From positions 1 to 15,586 of the forward strand of contig PUOG01000189.1 in assembly GCA_003552745.1 (NCBI GenBank): 15,586 nucleotides of DNA, given 5' to 3'. A program made the translations under genes and the position numbers. Each line of letters starts with the position of its first letter. Position 1 is the first letter of the stretch. Under the pieces are notes generated by a model that saw only the letters and a program-made list of their open reading frames with translations, searched no databases and was not told the origin of the DNA. Below are positions 7,283-13,826 of this stretch, piece by piece. The stretch is from Spirochaetaceae bacterium (GTDB taxonomy: Bacteria; Spirochaetota; Spirochaetia; DSM-27196; SKKC01).

Positions 7283-8518
7283 ATGCACGAATCAGAGAAC
7301 TCCTCGTACAGCCGAGCACGAGTGTCGATGCTGAACTTCGGCTTCTACTTCGCGTTCGGCTTCGCCGTACCGTACTTCACCCTCTACCTCTCGCGGATAC
7401 TCGTCTTCGACGATGGTCGCACGGCGAATCATCTCGTCGGGATTGTTCTGTTGGTGTTCAACGGGATCGTGTTGCTTTCCACGCCGCTTGCCGGGTACGT
7501 GTCCGACCGGTTTCGCATCGGAAACAGAGTACTGACGCTCTGCGCGGCCGGTGTCGCGCTCGGGGCAGCGATCCTTGCCGTTCCCGGTTTCCTCGCCTCG
7601 CTGTCGTTGGCGAACACGGTTACGATCACTCTCGTCGGTGCGGTAGTTGCCGGCTTCTGCCTGCATCCGATCGCACCGCTCATCGATTCGCAGACCCTTC
7701 AGCACCTCCACCACACGCAGGGGCAGGCGGGAAACTACGGGCGTATTCGCCTGCTCGGCTCGGTAGGCTTCATCATCTCAACGATACTTATCGCCGTCGT
7801 TCTTTCGCAAACCGGCCAGGTAGCGTGGACCTTTACGCTTTTCGCGGTCGGTTTCGTCGGAGTCACAGCGATTTCCGGCTCGGGGGCGCGAATGCGTAGC
7901 GAACCGGTACGCATCCCGTGGAGACATCTGAAGGAAAATGTGCGTTTTCGGCGATTCCTCCTGTTCGGCTTCTTCGAGTCGCTCGGCGTCAACAGCGCCT
8001 TTCTCTTCACCGGCTACTTTCTCGACGAGGTCGGTGCCGGATTCATCATTATGGGGCTGACATTCGCCGCCTCGGTCGCGCCCGAAATACCGGTCATGTT
8101 CAACGGCGGTGCGCTGATCCGACGAATCGGAACCGCCCGTATGATCCAGCTCGGCGTTGCTGCCCAGGTGACGAAGCTTGCACTCTTCGTCATCTTTGCC
8201 GCTACGCCGGTAACGTGGGTCTTTGCCGCTGTCAGCCTTCTCCACGGTGTCGGCTTTGCCCTCCTATATACCGGTGGCGTGACTTTCGTCGACGACGCTT
8301 CCCATCCATCGATGCGGGCGACGTACCAGAATCTCTACCGATTGCTGTGGGTATCGGCTGTGGCCCTGGGAGGTCCGATCTCGGGCGCTCTCATCGAAGC
8401 GTGGAATACGACCGCCCTCATGGCGACATACGCGATCATGCTCGTGCTGGCGGGGGTGTATTTTACCGTGTTCGTCGCTCCCGCCGCTGCTCCGCGGTGG
8501 AACGGAGTCACGGAGTGA
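7283..8518 (+). CDS. MFS sugar/H+ symporter-like permease
   Basis: This is a 411-residue inner-membrane transporter of the major facilitator superfamily with roughly twelve hydrophobic helices. The first begins LNFGFYFAFGFAVPYFTLYLSR, which resembles the LacY / nucleoside-H+ symporter (MFS_1_like) branch. The cytoplasmic loop after helix 2 reads GYVSDRFRIGNR, the MFS signature-A position. A loop SEPVRIPWRHLKENVRFRRF separates the two halves. I chose the ATG at 7283, which leaves about 15 residues before helix 1; an ATG at 7241 is also in frame, and neither has a convincing ribosome binding site. It follows the GH4 gene by 83 bp on the same strand, so it probably imports the glycoside that GH4 hydrolyses. 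Class is confident; substrate is inferred from context. Confidence 0.88.
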   Translation: MHESENSSYSRARVSMLNFGFYFAFGFAVPYFTLYLSRILVFDDGRTANHLVGIVLLVFNGIVLLSTPLAGYVSDRFRIGNRVLTLCAAGVALGAAILAVPGFLASLSLANTVTITLVGAVVAGFCLHPIAPLIDSQTLQHLHHTQGQAGNYGRIRLLGSVGFIISTILIAVVLSQTGQVAWTFTLFAVGFVGVTAISGSGARMRSEPVRIPWRHLKENVRFRRFLLFGFFESLGVNSAFLFTGYFLDEVGAGFIIMGLTFAASVAPEIPVMFNGGALIRRIGTARMIQLGVAAQVTKLALFVIFAATPVTWVFAAVSLLHGVGFALLYTGGVTFVDDASHPSMRATYQNLYRLLWVSAVALGGPISGALIEAWNTTALMATYAIMLVLAGVYFTVFVAPAAAPRWNGVTE

Positions 8519-8531
8519 TCAGGAAAAAGTT

Positions 8532-8553
8532 CGGGGCCCCTTTTGGGGCCCCG
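8532..8553 (-). terminator. Intrinsic terminator, oriented for the small lipoprotein gene
   Basis: A perfect 9-bp stem (CGGGGCCCC / GGGGCCCCG) closes a 4-nt TTTT loop. On the minus strand the stem is followed within a few bases by a run of five T (the plus-strand A run at 8524-8528), so it reads as a classical terminator for the lipoprotein gene. On the plus strand, after the MFS stop, there is no T run; the hairpin may still mark or stabilise the MFS mRNA end. Confidence 0.75.
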
Positions 8554-8588
8554 TGAATTGCCTGATATGAAATGTTGCGGCGATGCGC

Positions 8589-8708
8589 TTAGAAATCCTG
8601 CTCCATCTCGAGTTCTTCCATGTCCTCGTCGATTTCGACCGGCTCACACGCGATCGCAACAATACCGATGGCAAAGACAACAACCAGAATCTGAATAAGC
8701 TTCTTCAT
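8589..8708 (-). CDS. Tiny acidic lipoprotein (39 aa)
   Basis: A 39-codon gene starts MKKLIQILVVVFAIGIVAIAC and stops TAA. It has a KK charged start, a 15-residue hydrophobic core and Cys21 in a relaxed lipobox (AIAC), so a type II signal peptide with lipidation is predicted. The mature peptide is only 19 residues, CEPVEIDEDMEELEMEQDF, of which ten are Asp or Glu. A GGGAG ribosome binding site lies 7 nt before the ATG, a plausible promoter lies upstream, and a strong terminator follows 36 bp after the stop, so it looks like a complete independent transcription unit. It would be anchored in the cell envelope facing the periplasm or surface. I do not recognise a family; in scale it resembles entericidin-type mini-lipoproteins, but the sequence does not. 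Confidence 0.75.
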   Translation of the reverse strand: MKKLIQILVVVFAIGIVAIACEPVEIDEDMEELEMEQDF

Positions 8709-8731
8709 AACGCTTCTCCCTGTCGCAGCGG

Positions 8732-8759
8732 TTTGTATTGGGCTCCCCGCCCGCGACAA
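8732..8759 (-). promoter_or_regulatory. Candidate sigma70 promoter of the lipoprotein gene
   Basis: On the minus strand TTGTCG (8754-8759) and TACAAA (8732-8737) are separated by 16 bp. Each matches the consensus at four of six positions. The position would give a leader of about 18 nt containing the GGGAG ribosome binding site. Confidence 0.35.
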
Positions 8760-8975
8760 GTAAGAGGTTAGCAGACGATGTTCGAGACTGCGCCGAGAGT
8801 ATGTCCAAAATCAGCAAAGATTTATCGAGATTTATCCTTGCTCCCCGGCGTTGTCGGGTGCTCATGTATCCGCGAAGAAGCTCCAGGATGACACATCCCG
8901 CGAACGTCCACGCCGCTGCGACGGTTACCATGATGGTCGCCGCCCGGCCACCTCTCACAACTCGCCTCACGCATC

Positions 8976-9005
8976 GTTGTCCATCACCCGCGAAAACGAT
9001 ATGAT
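8976..9005 (+). promoter_or_regulatory. Candidate sigma70 promoter of the MshEN-like gene
   Basis: TTGTCC (8976-8981) and TATGAT (9000-9005) are 18 bp apart. The predicted transcript would start near 9012, leaving about 30 nt before the ATG with GGAG at 9029-9032. Confidence 0.4.
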
Positions 9006-9041
9006 GGAAACACATCATCCGCACAATCGGAGCCAGGGCAA

Positions 9042-9236
9042 ATGCTGGAAGACACAGCGAGCGAGCGCATAGGCGAATTTCTCGTTAAGATCGGTGCGCT
9101 AACCGCAGCGCAGCGCGACGAGGTACTTGCAAAACAAACGGAATCTCCCGACCGTCTTTTCGGAGAGATTGCCATTGAGCTCGGCTACATCAACGATGCA
9201 GCCGTCGATCAATATCTCGAACAGAAGAGACGGTAG
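9042..9236 (+). CDS. Small stand-alone protein with two MshEN/GspE-N-like motifs
   Basis: This 64-residue protein is almost entirely two copies of a 24-residue pattern. Residues 9-32 read RIGEFLVKIGALTAAQ...LAKQ and residues 39-62 read LFGEIAIELGYINDAA...LEQK, separated by six residues. The pattern (R/L)xGExLVxxGxLTxxQxxxxLxxQ is that of the N-terminal domain of type II secretion and type IV pilus ATPases (GspE_N/MshEN), which in some proteins binds cyclic di-GMP. Here no ATPase domain follows: the gene stops directly after the second motif. GGAG lies 9 nt before the ATG. The neighbours are unrelated, so it probably works as a separate adaptor or second-messenger-binding module. Binding is not certain, because the canonical spacing between motifs is longer and the second motif lacks the leading Arg at the aligned position (R38 is nearby). 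Confidence 0.7.
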   Translation: MLEDTASERIGEFLVKIGALTAAQRDEVLAKQTESPDRLFGEIAIELGYINDAAVDQYLEQKRR

Positions 9237-9280
9237 AAGGCGTCCGGCACAGACCTTCTATCTGTTCCGCCCACTCTGAA

Positions 9281-9309
9281 TTGAGCCCACCACCGCCGCA
9301 CGGTACGAT
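9281..9309 (+). promoter_or_regulatory. Candidate promoter of the sulfatase gene, predicting a leaderless mRNA
   Basis: TTGAGC (9281-9286) and TACGAT (9304-9309) are exactly 17 bp apart. Only six bases separate the -10 from the ATG at 9316, so the transcript would begin at or next to the start codon. Consistent with this, no ribosome binding site precedes the ATG. Confidence 0.35.
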
Positions 9310-9315
9310 GTGATC

Positions 9316-10713
9316 ATGTCCAATAACGTGTTGCTGATCCACGCCGACCAACATCGCTACGACGTACTCGGGGCACACGGGCATCCGCTGGTGCGCACAC
9401 CGCATTTGGACCGACTGGCAGCCGATGGGGTTAGCTTCTCGCACGCATTCACACCGTGCGCGGTATGCACGCCGGCGCGGGCGTCTCTTATGACCGGGTG
9501 TTGGCCTTCGCAGCACGGTTGCCGAACGAACCCCGGGGCGGAAGCGTACCGCCCGGCGGACGCTTCGCTTGCTACCTGGAGCCGGCTCATGCGCGATGCC
9601 GGTTACACGCTTCGACGTGTCGGCAAGTACGCCGGTGAATTGGTGGTACCGGCGACCGACCACGGCTTCGACGAGCACGTGCCGCGGAAACCCGGCTACG
9701 ACGATTGGCGTGCCGCACAAGGTCTCCCACCCCGCAAACCGAGTAGCGGGCCTTTCAATCTCTTCGGCCACGTCGACGACGGTGAGCCTCACCAGATGCC
9801 CATGGCATGGGAAGCCGATCATGTCATTCGGCAGTTACACGAGGTGGCCCAATCAGGCCGGCCGTGGCTCGTGCGCTGGGATCCGTCCGAGCCGCACCTG
9901 CCCAGCGTGCCCCCCGCCGCGTTCGCAGAAATGTACGATCCGGCAGACGTCGAGCCATGGCCGAGCTTCCCCGATCCGTTGATCAACAAGCCGTACATCC
10001 AGCGACAGCAACGAATGAGCTGGCAGGTCGAGGGATGGGACTGGTCGCGCTGGGCGCACACCGTCGCACTCTACCTGGCGGAAGTGAGCCTTCTGGACGC
10101 CCAGATCGGTCGTGTGCTGGCGGCGTTGGAGGAGCTCGGCCTGAGCGACGACACCACCGTCGTCTACACCTCCGATCACGGCGACACCTGCGGCGGCCAC
10201 GGCATGGTCGACAAGCACTACATCATGTACGAAGACGTGCAGCGGGTGCCGCTGATCGTGCGCGGGCCCGGCGTCCCACGCGGCGAAACGTGTGGCGCCT
10301 TCGTCAGCAACGAAATCGACCTCGCAACGACCTTGTGCCACATCGCGGGGGTCGACGACGTGCCTGCGACGTTCGAGGGACGAAACCTGTTGGCGACGGC
10401 ACGTGGCGAGGATAGGTCGCCACGCGACGACATCTTTGCTCAGTACCACGGCGGCCAGTTCGGCCTCTACTCGCAGCGCATGGTGCGCGACCGACGGTAC
10501 AAATACATCTGGAATATGACCGCCGAGGATGAGATGTATGACCTCCACGCCGACCCGGGTGAGCTTACCAATCTGGCCTTTGATCCCGGCGCGGCAGGTG
10601 AGCTGCAGCGGTTACGTCACCGGCTTGTGACATGGATGGAGAGCATTGACGATCCGGCGCTGAACGTGTGGACGCGGGCGCAGTTGCTCGAGGGTTGGAT
10701 AGCCTCACCCTGA
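9316..10713 (+). CDS. Cytosolic Cys-type sulfatase (S1 family)
   Basis: This 465-residue type I sulfatase would remove sulfate esters, probably from a sugar. It has the N-terminal metal region LLIHADQHRYD (residues 6-16) and the formylglycine motif CTPAR with C51 as the residue to be oxidised, followed by SLMTGCWPSQHG. YTSDHGD (D287, H288) and K300 in the VDKHY stretch complete the active-site set. The C terminus (MYDLHADPGELTNLA) is the usual sulfatase tail. There is no signal peptide, so it should act in the cytosol. Activity would need a formylglycine-generating enzyme or anSME, not found in this window. An in-frame GTG at 9310 is an alternative start. It stands alone on the plus strand, convergent with the LarA-like gene. 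Confidence 0.9.
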   Translation: MSNNVLLIHADQHRYDVLGAHGHPLVRTPHLDRLAADGVSFSHAFTPCAVCTPARASLMTGCWPSQHGCRTNPGAEAYRPADASLATWSRLMRDAGYTLRRVGKYAGELVVPATDHGFDEHVPRKPGYDDWRAAQGLPPRKPSSGPFNLFGHVDDGEPHQMPMAWEADHVIRQLHEVAQSGRPWLVRWDPSEPHLPSVPPAAFAEMYDPADVEPWPSFPDPLINKPYIQRQQRMSWQVEGWDWSRWAHTVALYLAEVSLLDAQIGRVLAALEELGLSDDTTVVYTSDHGDTCGGHGMVDKHYIMYEDVQRVPLIVRGPGVPRGETCGAFVSNEIDLATTLCHIAGVDDVPATFEGRNLLATARGEDRSPRDDIFAQYHGGQFGLYSQRMVRDRRYKYIWNMTAEDEMYDLHADPGELTNLAFDPGAAGELQRLRHRLVTWMESIDDPALNVWTRAQLLEGWIASP

Positions 10714-10826
10714 GGTGCGAAGGTGCGAGAGTAGCTCTTCGTAGCGTCCGCTCCCGCTTCCCCGTCGCCCGGGAGGAGGGGCGTTCTGCGACCGAGTAAT
10801 GTCGTAACGCAATCGGCGGGGAGGTA

Positions 10827-12095
10827 CTACTCCGAAAACGCAATCTCATGCGGTTCGCCGATAACACGGAAACCATCGAGGTGCTCGACTTCGGGAAGCA
10901 GGTTCTCGGATATCTCGAATCGATCGAGACAGAGAGTATTTCGGATCCTCACCAGCCGGACGTCTCGAGGATCCGGGAGATTCGCCGTGCGGATCGCTGC
11001 CTGTACCGCTTCGAGAGCCCCCGGCAATACCATCGGTACTTTCACACTCGCCGGGACCGTGGACGTGAGTGCATTCGGGTAGGTGGCCTCGAAGCTCATC
11101 ATTTCGAATGTCCGACGAGTCGTATAGTCGGCCAGACCCAACCCGTTCGCGTTGCCGTGCGACGCGGAGGTAAGCGAGAGGACAACCACCCGTGTAACTT
11201 CCGGCCCACCGAAAGTCTCGGGCACGCTGTACCGCCCGACAATGTTCGTGTCGAACCCGGTTCCGCTAATATCCTTGCCGATCTCGTCGATAACGAGCAC
11301 GTCGATCTTCTGGACTCCGATGGACGGGTAGAGCCGCCATGCCTTTTCCAGTAGTCGCGGCTCCACCTCGACCATGCGTTCAGCCGGTACGGGAACCAAT
11401 TCCGCGGTCTCGTGATAGGCATTCTCGACGATTCCCAGTCCAAAGGCCACCGGTAACCGGCGTATAACCTCCGCTCCCACTTCCGGCACCCGGGAGGCCA
11501 TTTCGCGAAAACCGAGCGCGTGACACGTTTCGGCACCGCGCTGCTTGCCGAGGCCGATGGCGAGCATCTTCATCAAGCCGCTTTCGTAGGAGCCTCGGAA
11601 TGTCGTGTGCGGCTTGATTCGGTTAACCACCACGATCGCATCCGCCGACGCAGCTTGAGCATCGCAATACACGGGCACTCCCGACGGGGATTCGCCGACC
11701 TGTTCTACGTCCATCGAAGAGCGAATCGGAACGCCCACACTCTTCTCGGTTATTCCGAGATCGGCGAGCACCGTCTGCTGTCCTTCGGCTGTCGCGCCGC
11801 CGTGCGACCCCATTGCCGGTACGATAAACGGCGCAGCCCCTGCGGCCTGCAGCCTCTCGACCAGCGCCGCCACAATACGATCTTCGTCCGTAATTCCCCG
11901 GCTCCCGACGGCCACCGCCACAGCGGTCCCACGTCGAATGCGTCGCAGCACGCCGCTTTCTTCGAGCCGTTCGCGGACGGTACGCTCGATCTCGTCAATG
12001 CGGGGTCGAGGGAACTCGCGGATGACCGGGACCACCTTCGGGATCGTGTACGGCGAGACGAGTGAGCGAATTACGTTTCCATCATCCTGACTCAT
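10827..12095 (-). CDS. LarA-like (DUF2088) racemase/epimerase, nickel-pincer family candidate
   Basis: This 422-residue protein belongs to the lactate racemase N-terminal (DUF2088) superfamily, whose characterised members racemise or epimerise alpha-hydroxy acids using the nickel-pincer nucleotide. Candidate active-site residues are H98 (AMGSHGGATAEG), H163 (NRIKPHTTF), K176 (ESGLMKM) and H192 (ETCHALGF). K176 and H192 are 16 residues apart, the same spacing I recall for K184 and H200, the nickel-pincer ligands of L. plantarum LarA. Start ATG 12095 is chosen because it lies 2 bp after the upstream dehydrogenase stop; the longer in-frame extension overlaps that gene. Cofactor genes larB, larC and larE are not in this window. 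The tight coupling suggests one pathway: epimerisation of a hydroxyacid combined with oxidation. Family is confident; substrate is unknown. Confidence 0.82.
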   Translation of the reverse strand: MSQDDGNVIRSLVSPYTIPKVVPVIREFPRPRIDEIERTVRERLEESGVLRRIRRGTAVAVAVGSRGITDEDRIVAALVERLQAAGAAPFIVPAMGSHGGATAEGQQTVLADLGITEKSVGVPIRSSMDVEQVGESPSGVPVYCDAQAASADAIVVVNRIKPHTTFRGSYESGLMKMLAIGLGKQRGAETCHALGFREMASRVPEVGAEVIRRLPVAFGLGIVENAYHETAELVPVPAERMVEVEPRLLEKAWRLYPSIGVQKIDVLVIDEIGKDISGTGFDTNIVGRYSVPETFGGPEVTRVVVLSLTSASHGNANGLGLADYTTRRTFEMMSFEATYPNALTSTVPASVKVPMVLPGALEAVQAAIRTANLPDPRDVRLVRIRNTLCLDRFEISENLLPEVEHLDGFRVIGEPHEIAFSE

Positions 12096-12097
12096 GG

Positions 12098-13213
12098 CTA
12101 CGGCTTGAGCGCGACCCGCAGACATTCGGGGCTCGTAGCGGCGAGATTGAACCCATTCTGCCACTGTTCGAGATCGAACGTATGGGTGACCAGCGGTTTG
12201 AGATCCACTGCGCCGGTACTCACGAGGTGGAGCACCGTGTGCCAGTCGTACGGAATCTGCGAAATCTCACCCTTTACGTCGAGCTCCTTGACGATCACCT
12301 TGTACGTGTCGATCGGCGCAACGATCCCACCACGAATTCCGCCACCTGCCCACAGAACCTTGCCGCCCTTTCGGGCGATGTCGAGTGACTCCTCGATCGG
12401 CTCGACGGATCCGGAGTTCTCGAGAACGACGTCCACTCCGATGCCGTGGGTCATATCCGCAACGACGTCACGAACATCCTCCTTCTCGACGTTCACCGTA
12501 ACGTCGGCACCGAGCTCTCTGGCCTTCGCAAGGCGGAATGTCTCATCGCGCGTCAGTCCGGTCACGATAATCGGCCCTGCGCCAATCGCGAGGCAGATCT
12601 GCAGAAGCAGCAATCCTCGCGCCCCGGGCCCGAGAATCGCCACGCTTTCGCCGGCCTTCACTCCCATACGGGTAATAACACTGTGGATGCTTCCGGCGGT
12701 CGGTTCGATGAGCACCGCCTCGTTCGAGCCAATGTTGTCGGGGAGTCTCCTGACCTGTTGTTCCGGCCACACCGTATACTTCGCGAAACCACCACCGGAA
12801 ACGTAATGGGCCCGGCCCTGCATCGGCGGCAGGGTATTGCAGATATTGAAACGCCCTTCGAGACAGGCGGGGCAGGTTCCGCAGTAAAAGGTGACTATTT
12901 CGTGTACGACCCGGTCCCCGGGCTTCACTTTGGTCACATTCTTGCCGACTTCGCGCACGACGCTCACGATTTCGTGACCACCGACAACCGCTTTTGGAGG
13001 ATGTTTTACATCCTGCTTGTTTTCGTCGAGCCATTTGTGGATATCGCTGCCGCAGATCCCGCAGTACTGAACCTCCACGAGCACATCGTTGGGGGCGAAC
13101 GGGTTGTGACCAATCTTCGGTACCGGGACCTCATCGAGGAATATATCGCCGTGCTCGTTAAATACGAGCCCTTTCATTGTCTGCTCATGCGTCGTGTGTG
13201 CTGCCGTACTCAT
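12098..13213 (-). CDS. Zinc-dependent MDR alcohol/polyol dehydrogenase
   Basis: This 371-residue cytosolic NAD(P)-dependent dehydrogenase has a complete set of zinc ligands. Catalytic residues are C51 (YCGICGSD), H80-E81 (GGHE) and E170 (LIEPTAG). The structural zinc lobe has C111, C114, C117 and C125 (YCGTCPACLEGRFNIC). The Rossmann motif GPGARG is at 195-200. It resembles threonine, sorbitol and butanediol dehydrogenases. The ATG at 13213 is supported by a GAGGAG ribosome binding site about 8 nt upstream; an open extension to 13477 shows no family similarity and was rejected. The LarA-like gene starts 2 bp after its stop, so the two are almost certainly cotranscribed and likely translationally coupled. 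It is probably the oxidoreductase that acts before or after the epimerase. Confidence 0.92.
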   Translation of the reverse strand: MSTAAHTTHEQTMKGLVFNEHGDIFLDEVPVPKIGHNPFAPNDVLVEVQYCGICGSDIHKWLDENKQDVKHPPKAVVGGHEIVSVVREVGKNVTKVKPGDRVVHEIVTFYCGTCPACLEGRFNICNTLPPMQGRAHYVSGGGFAKYTVWPEQQVRRLPDNIGSNEAVLIEPTAGSIHSVITRMGVKAGESVAILGPGARGLLLLQICLAIGAGPIIVTGLTRDETFRLAKARELGADVTVNVEKEDVRDVVADMTHGIGVDVVLENSGSVEPIEESLDIARKGGKVLWAGGGIRGGIVAPIDTYKVIVKELDVKGEISQIPYDWHTVLHLVSTGAVDLKPLVTHTFDLEQWQNGFNLAATSPECLRVALKP

Positions 13214-13510
13214 CGATCTTCTCCTCACTTCATTGTATCCGGGCATTTCATCCGGGCTGACCTTCCGGGCTCCAGGATGCATCGTTACGGAGCGGATTAC
13301 TCCAAGATAGGCAGACTGCAGTCGGCTACGCCACGAATGTCCCGGGGTCGACGACGTAACTGCTCTCGCAAGCGTGATGTAGTCGATAGAGCCGGCGGTG
13401 GTATCATCAGCTCCCACTTCCCCTCCGAACAACACCTCTTCGAGTCGCGTTTCCCACTGTACATCAAGCTCCCCCACTCCGCGAAGCCCACTGTTGCACG
13501 AGCCATTCGC
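13214..13510. other. Gene-free gap upstream of the dehydrogenase
   Basis: These 297 bp lie between the isomerase relic and the dehydrogenase. The dehydrogenase frame is open through most of it, and another minus-strand frame (13297-13506) is open, but neither shows a recognisable domain or ribosome binding site. It may hold the promoter of the dehydrogenase-LarA pair or decayed sequence; I see no clear promoter or hairpin. Confidence 0.35.
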
Positions 13511-13816
13511 CTAACTCAATGTCTCGCGGCTTTGGCCGGTACCACTTGTTGCCCCTTGGATCCAGCCATTGATAGCGGCGATCTCGGCTCTGATTTCCTC
13601 CATCAAGTCCGGGGATTGGTCGGCCGAACTGTTCTGCCTGGAATAGTGTCGCTCGGCGAGTGCGAGTCCCTCGTAGCCATCTGCGGTTAATGCCCCAAGA
13701 ATCTCGCTATACGGAATGTCACCTCTGCCCAATTGACAGCGGTCGTGGCGTCCTACGATCGTGTCGGCCCGGAAAACCTTGGGCACCCGGGAATCTGCCG
13801 AAACCGTTACACCCAT
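13511..13816 (-). pseudogene. Truncated sugar isomerase/epimerase (xylose-isomerase-like TIM barrel), C-terminal fragment
   Basis: The fragment, from a possible ATG at 13816, encodes about 101 residues. Its recognisable part, GRHDRCQLGRGDIPYSEILG...GYEGLALAERHY, matches the end of xylose-isomerase-like TIM-barrel proteins, where lGeGdiDy..i..aL...GYeG...vE closes the barrel and supplies the last metal-ligand Glu. A full protein has about 250-300 residues; two thirds are missing here because the intact BNR gene ends only 10 bp upstream. The frame remains open into that gene, but the sequence there is a shadow of it. It ends at a normal TAG. I call it a deletion relic, with a small chance that it is a translated, coupled short protein. 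Confidence 0.6.
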
Positions 13817-13826
13817 GGCGGAGGCA

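Larger units (their letters stand above)
8709..9041. other. Intergenic region between two divergent small genes
   Basis: These 333 bp carry the back-to-back promoters of the lipoprotein (left) and the MshEN-like gene (right). Open frames exist on both strands but none has a ribosome binding site, family motif or sensible composition. The minus-strand one contains a hydrophobic stretch but runs through the lipoprotein gene in another frame. I see no RNA gene or repeat. Confidence 0.4.

Noticed and set aside
8644..9024. 126-codon minus-strand frame with a hydrophobic stretch
   Set aside because: It would overlap the mini-lipoprotein gene, its ribosome binding site and its promoter in another frame, and has no start signal. 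A real membrane protein is not excluded but is not supported.
10714..10826. Possible bidirectional terminator between the sulfatase and LarA-like genes
   Set aside because: Only short, imperfect GC-rich complementarity and no T run on either strand.
13214..13477. N-terminal extension of the zinc dehydrogenase by 88 codons
   Set aside because: It has no MDR similarity, and a strong GAGGAG ribosome binding site precedes the ATG at 13213, which starts the normal family sequence.
12446..13690. 414-codon plus-strand frame antisense to the zinc dehydrogenase
   Set aside because: It covers a gene with complete zinc and Rossmann motifs on the other strand; its own translation has no recognisable domain.
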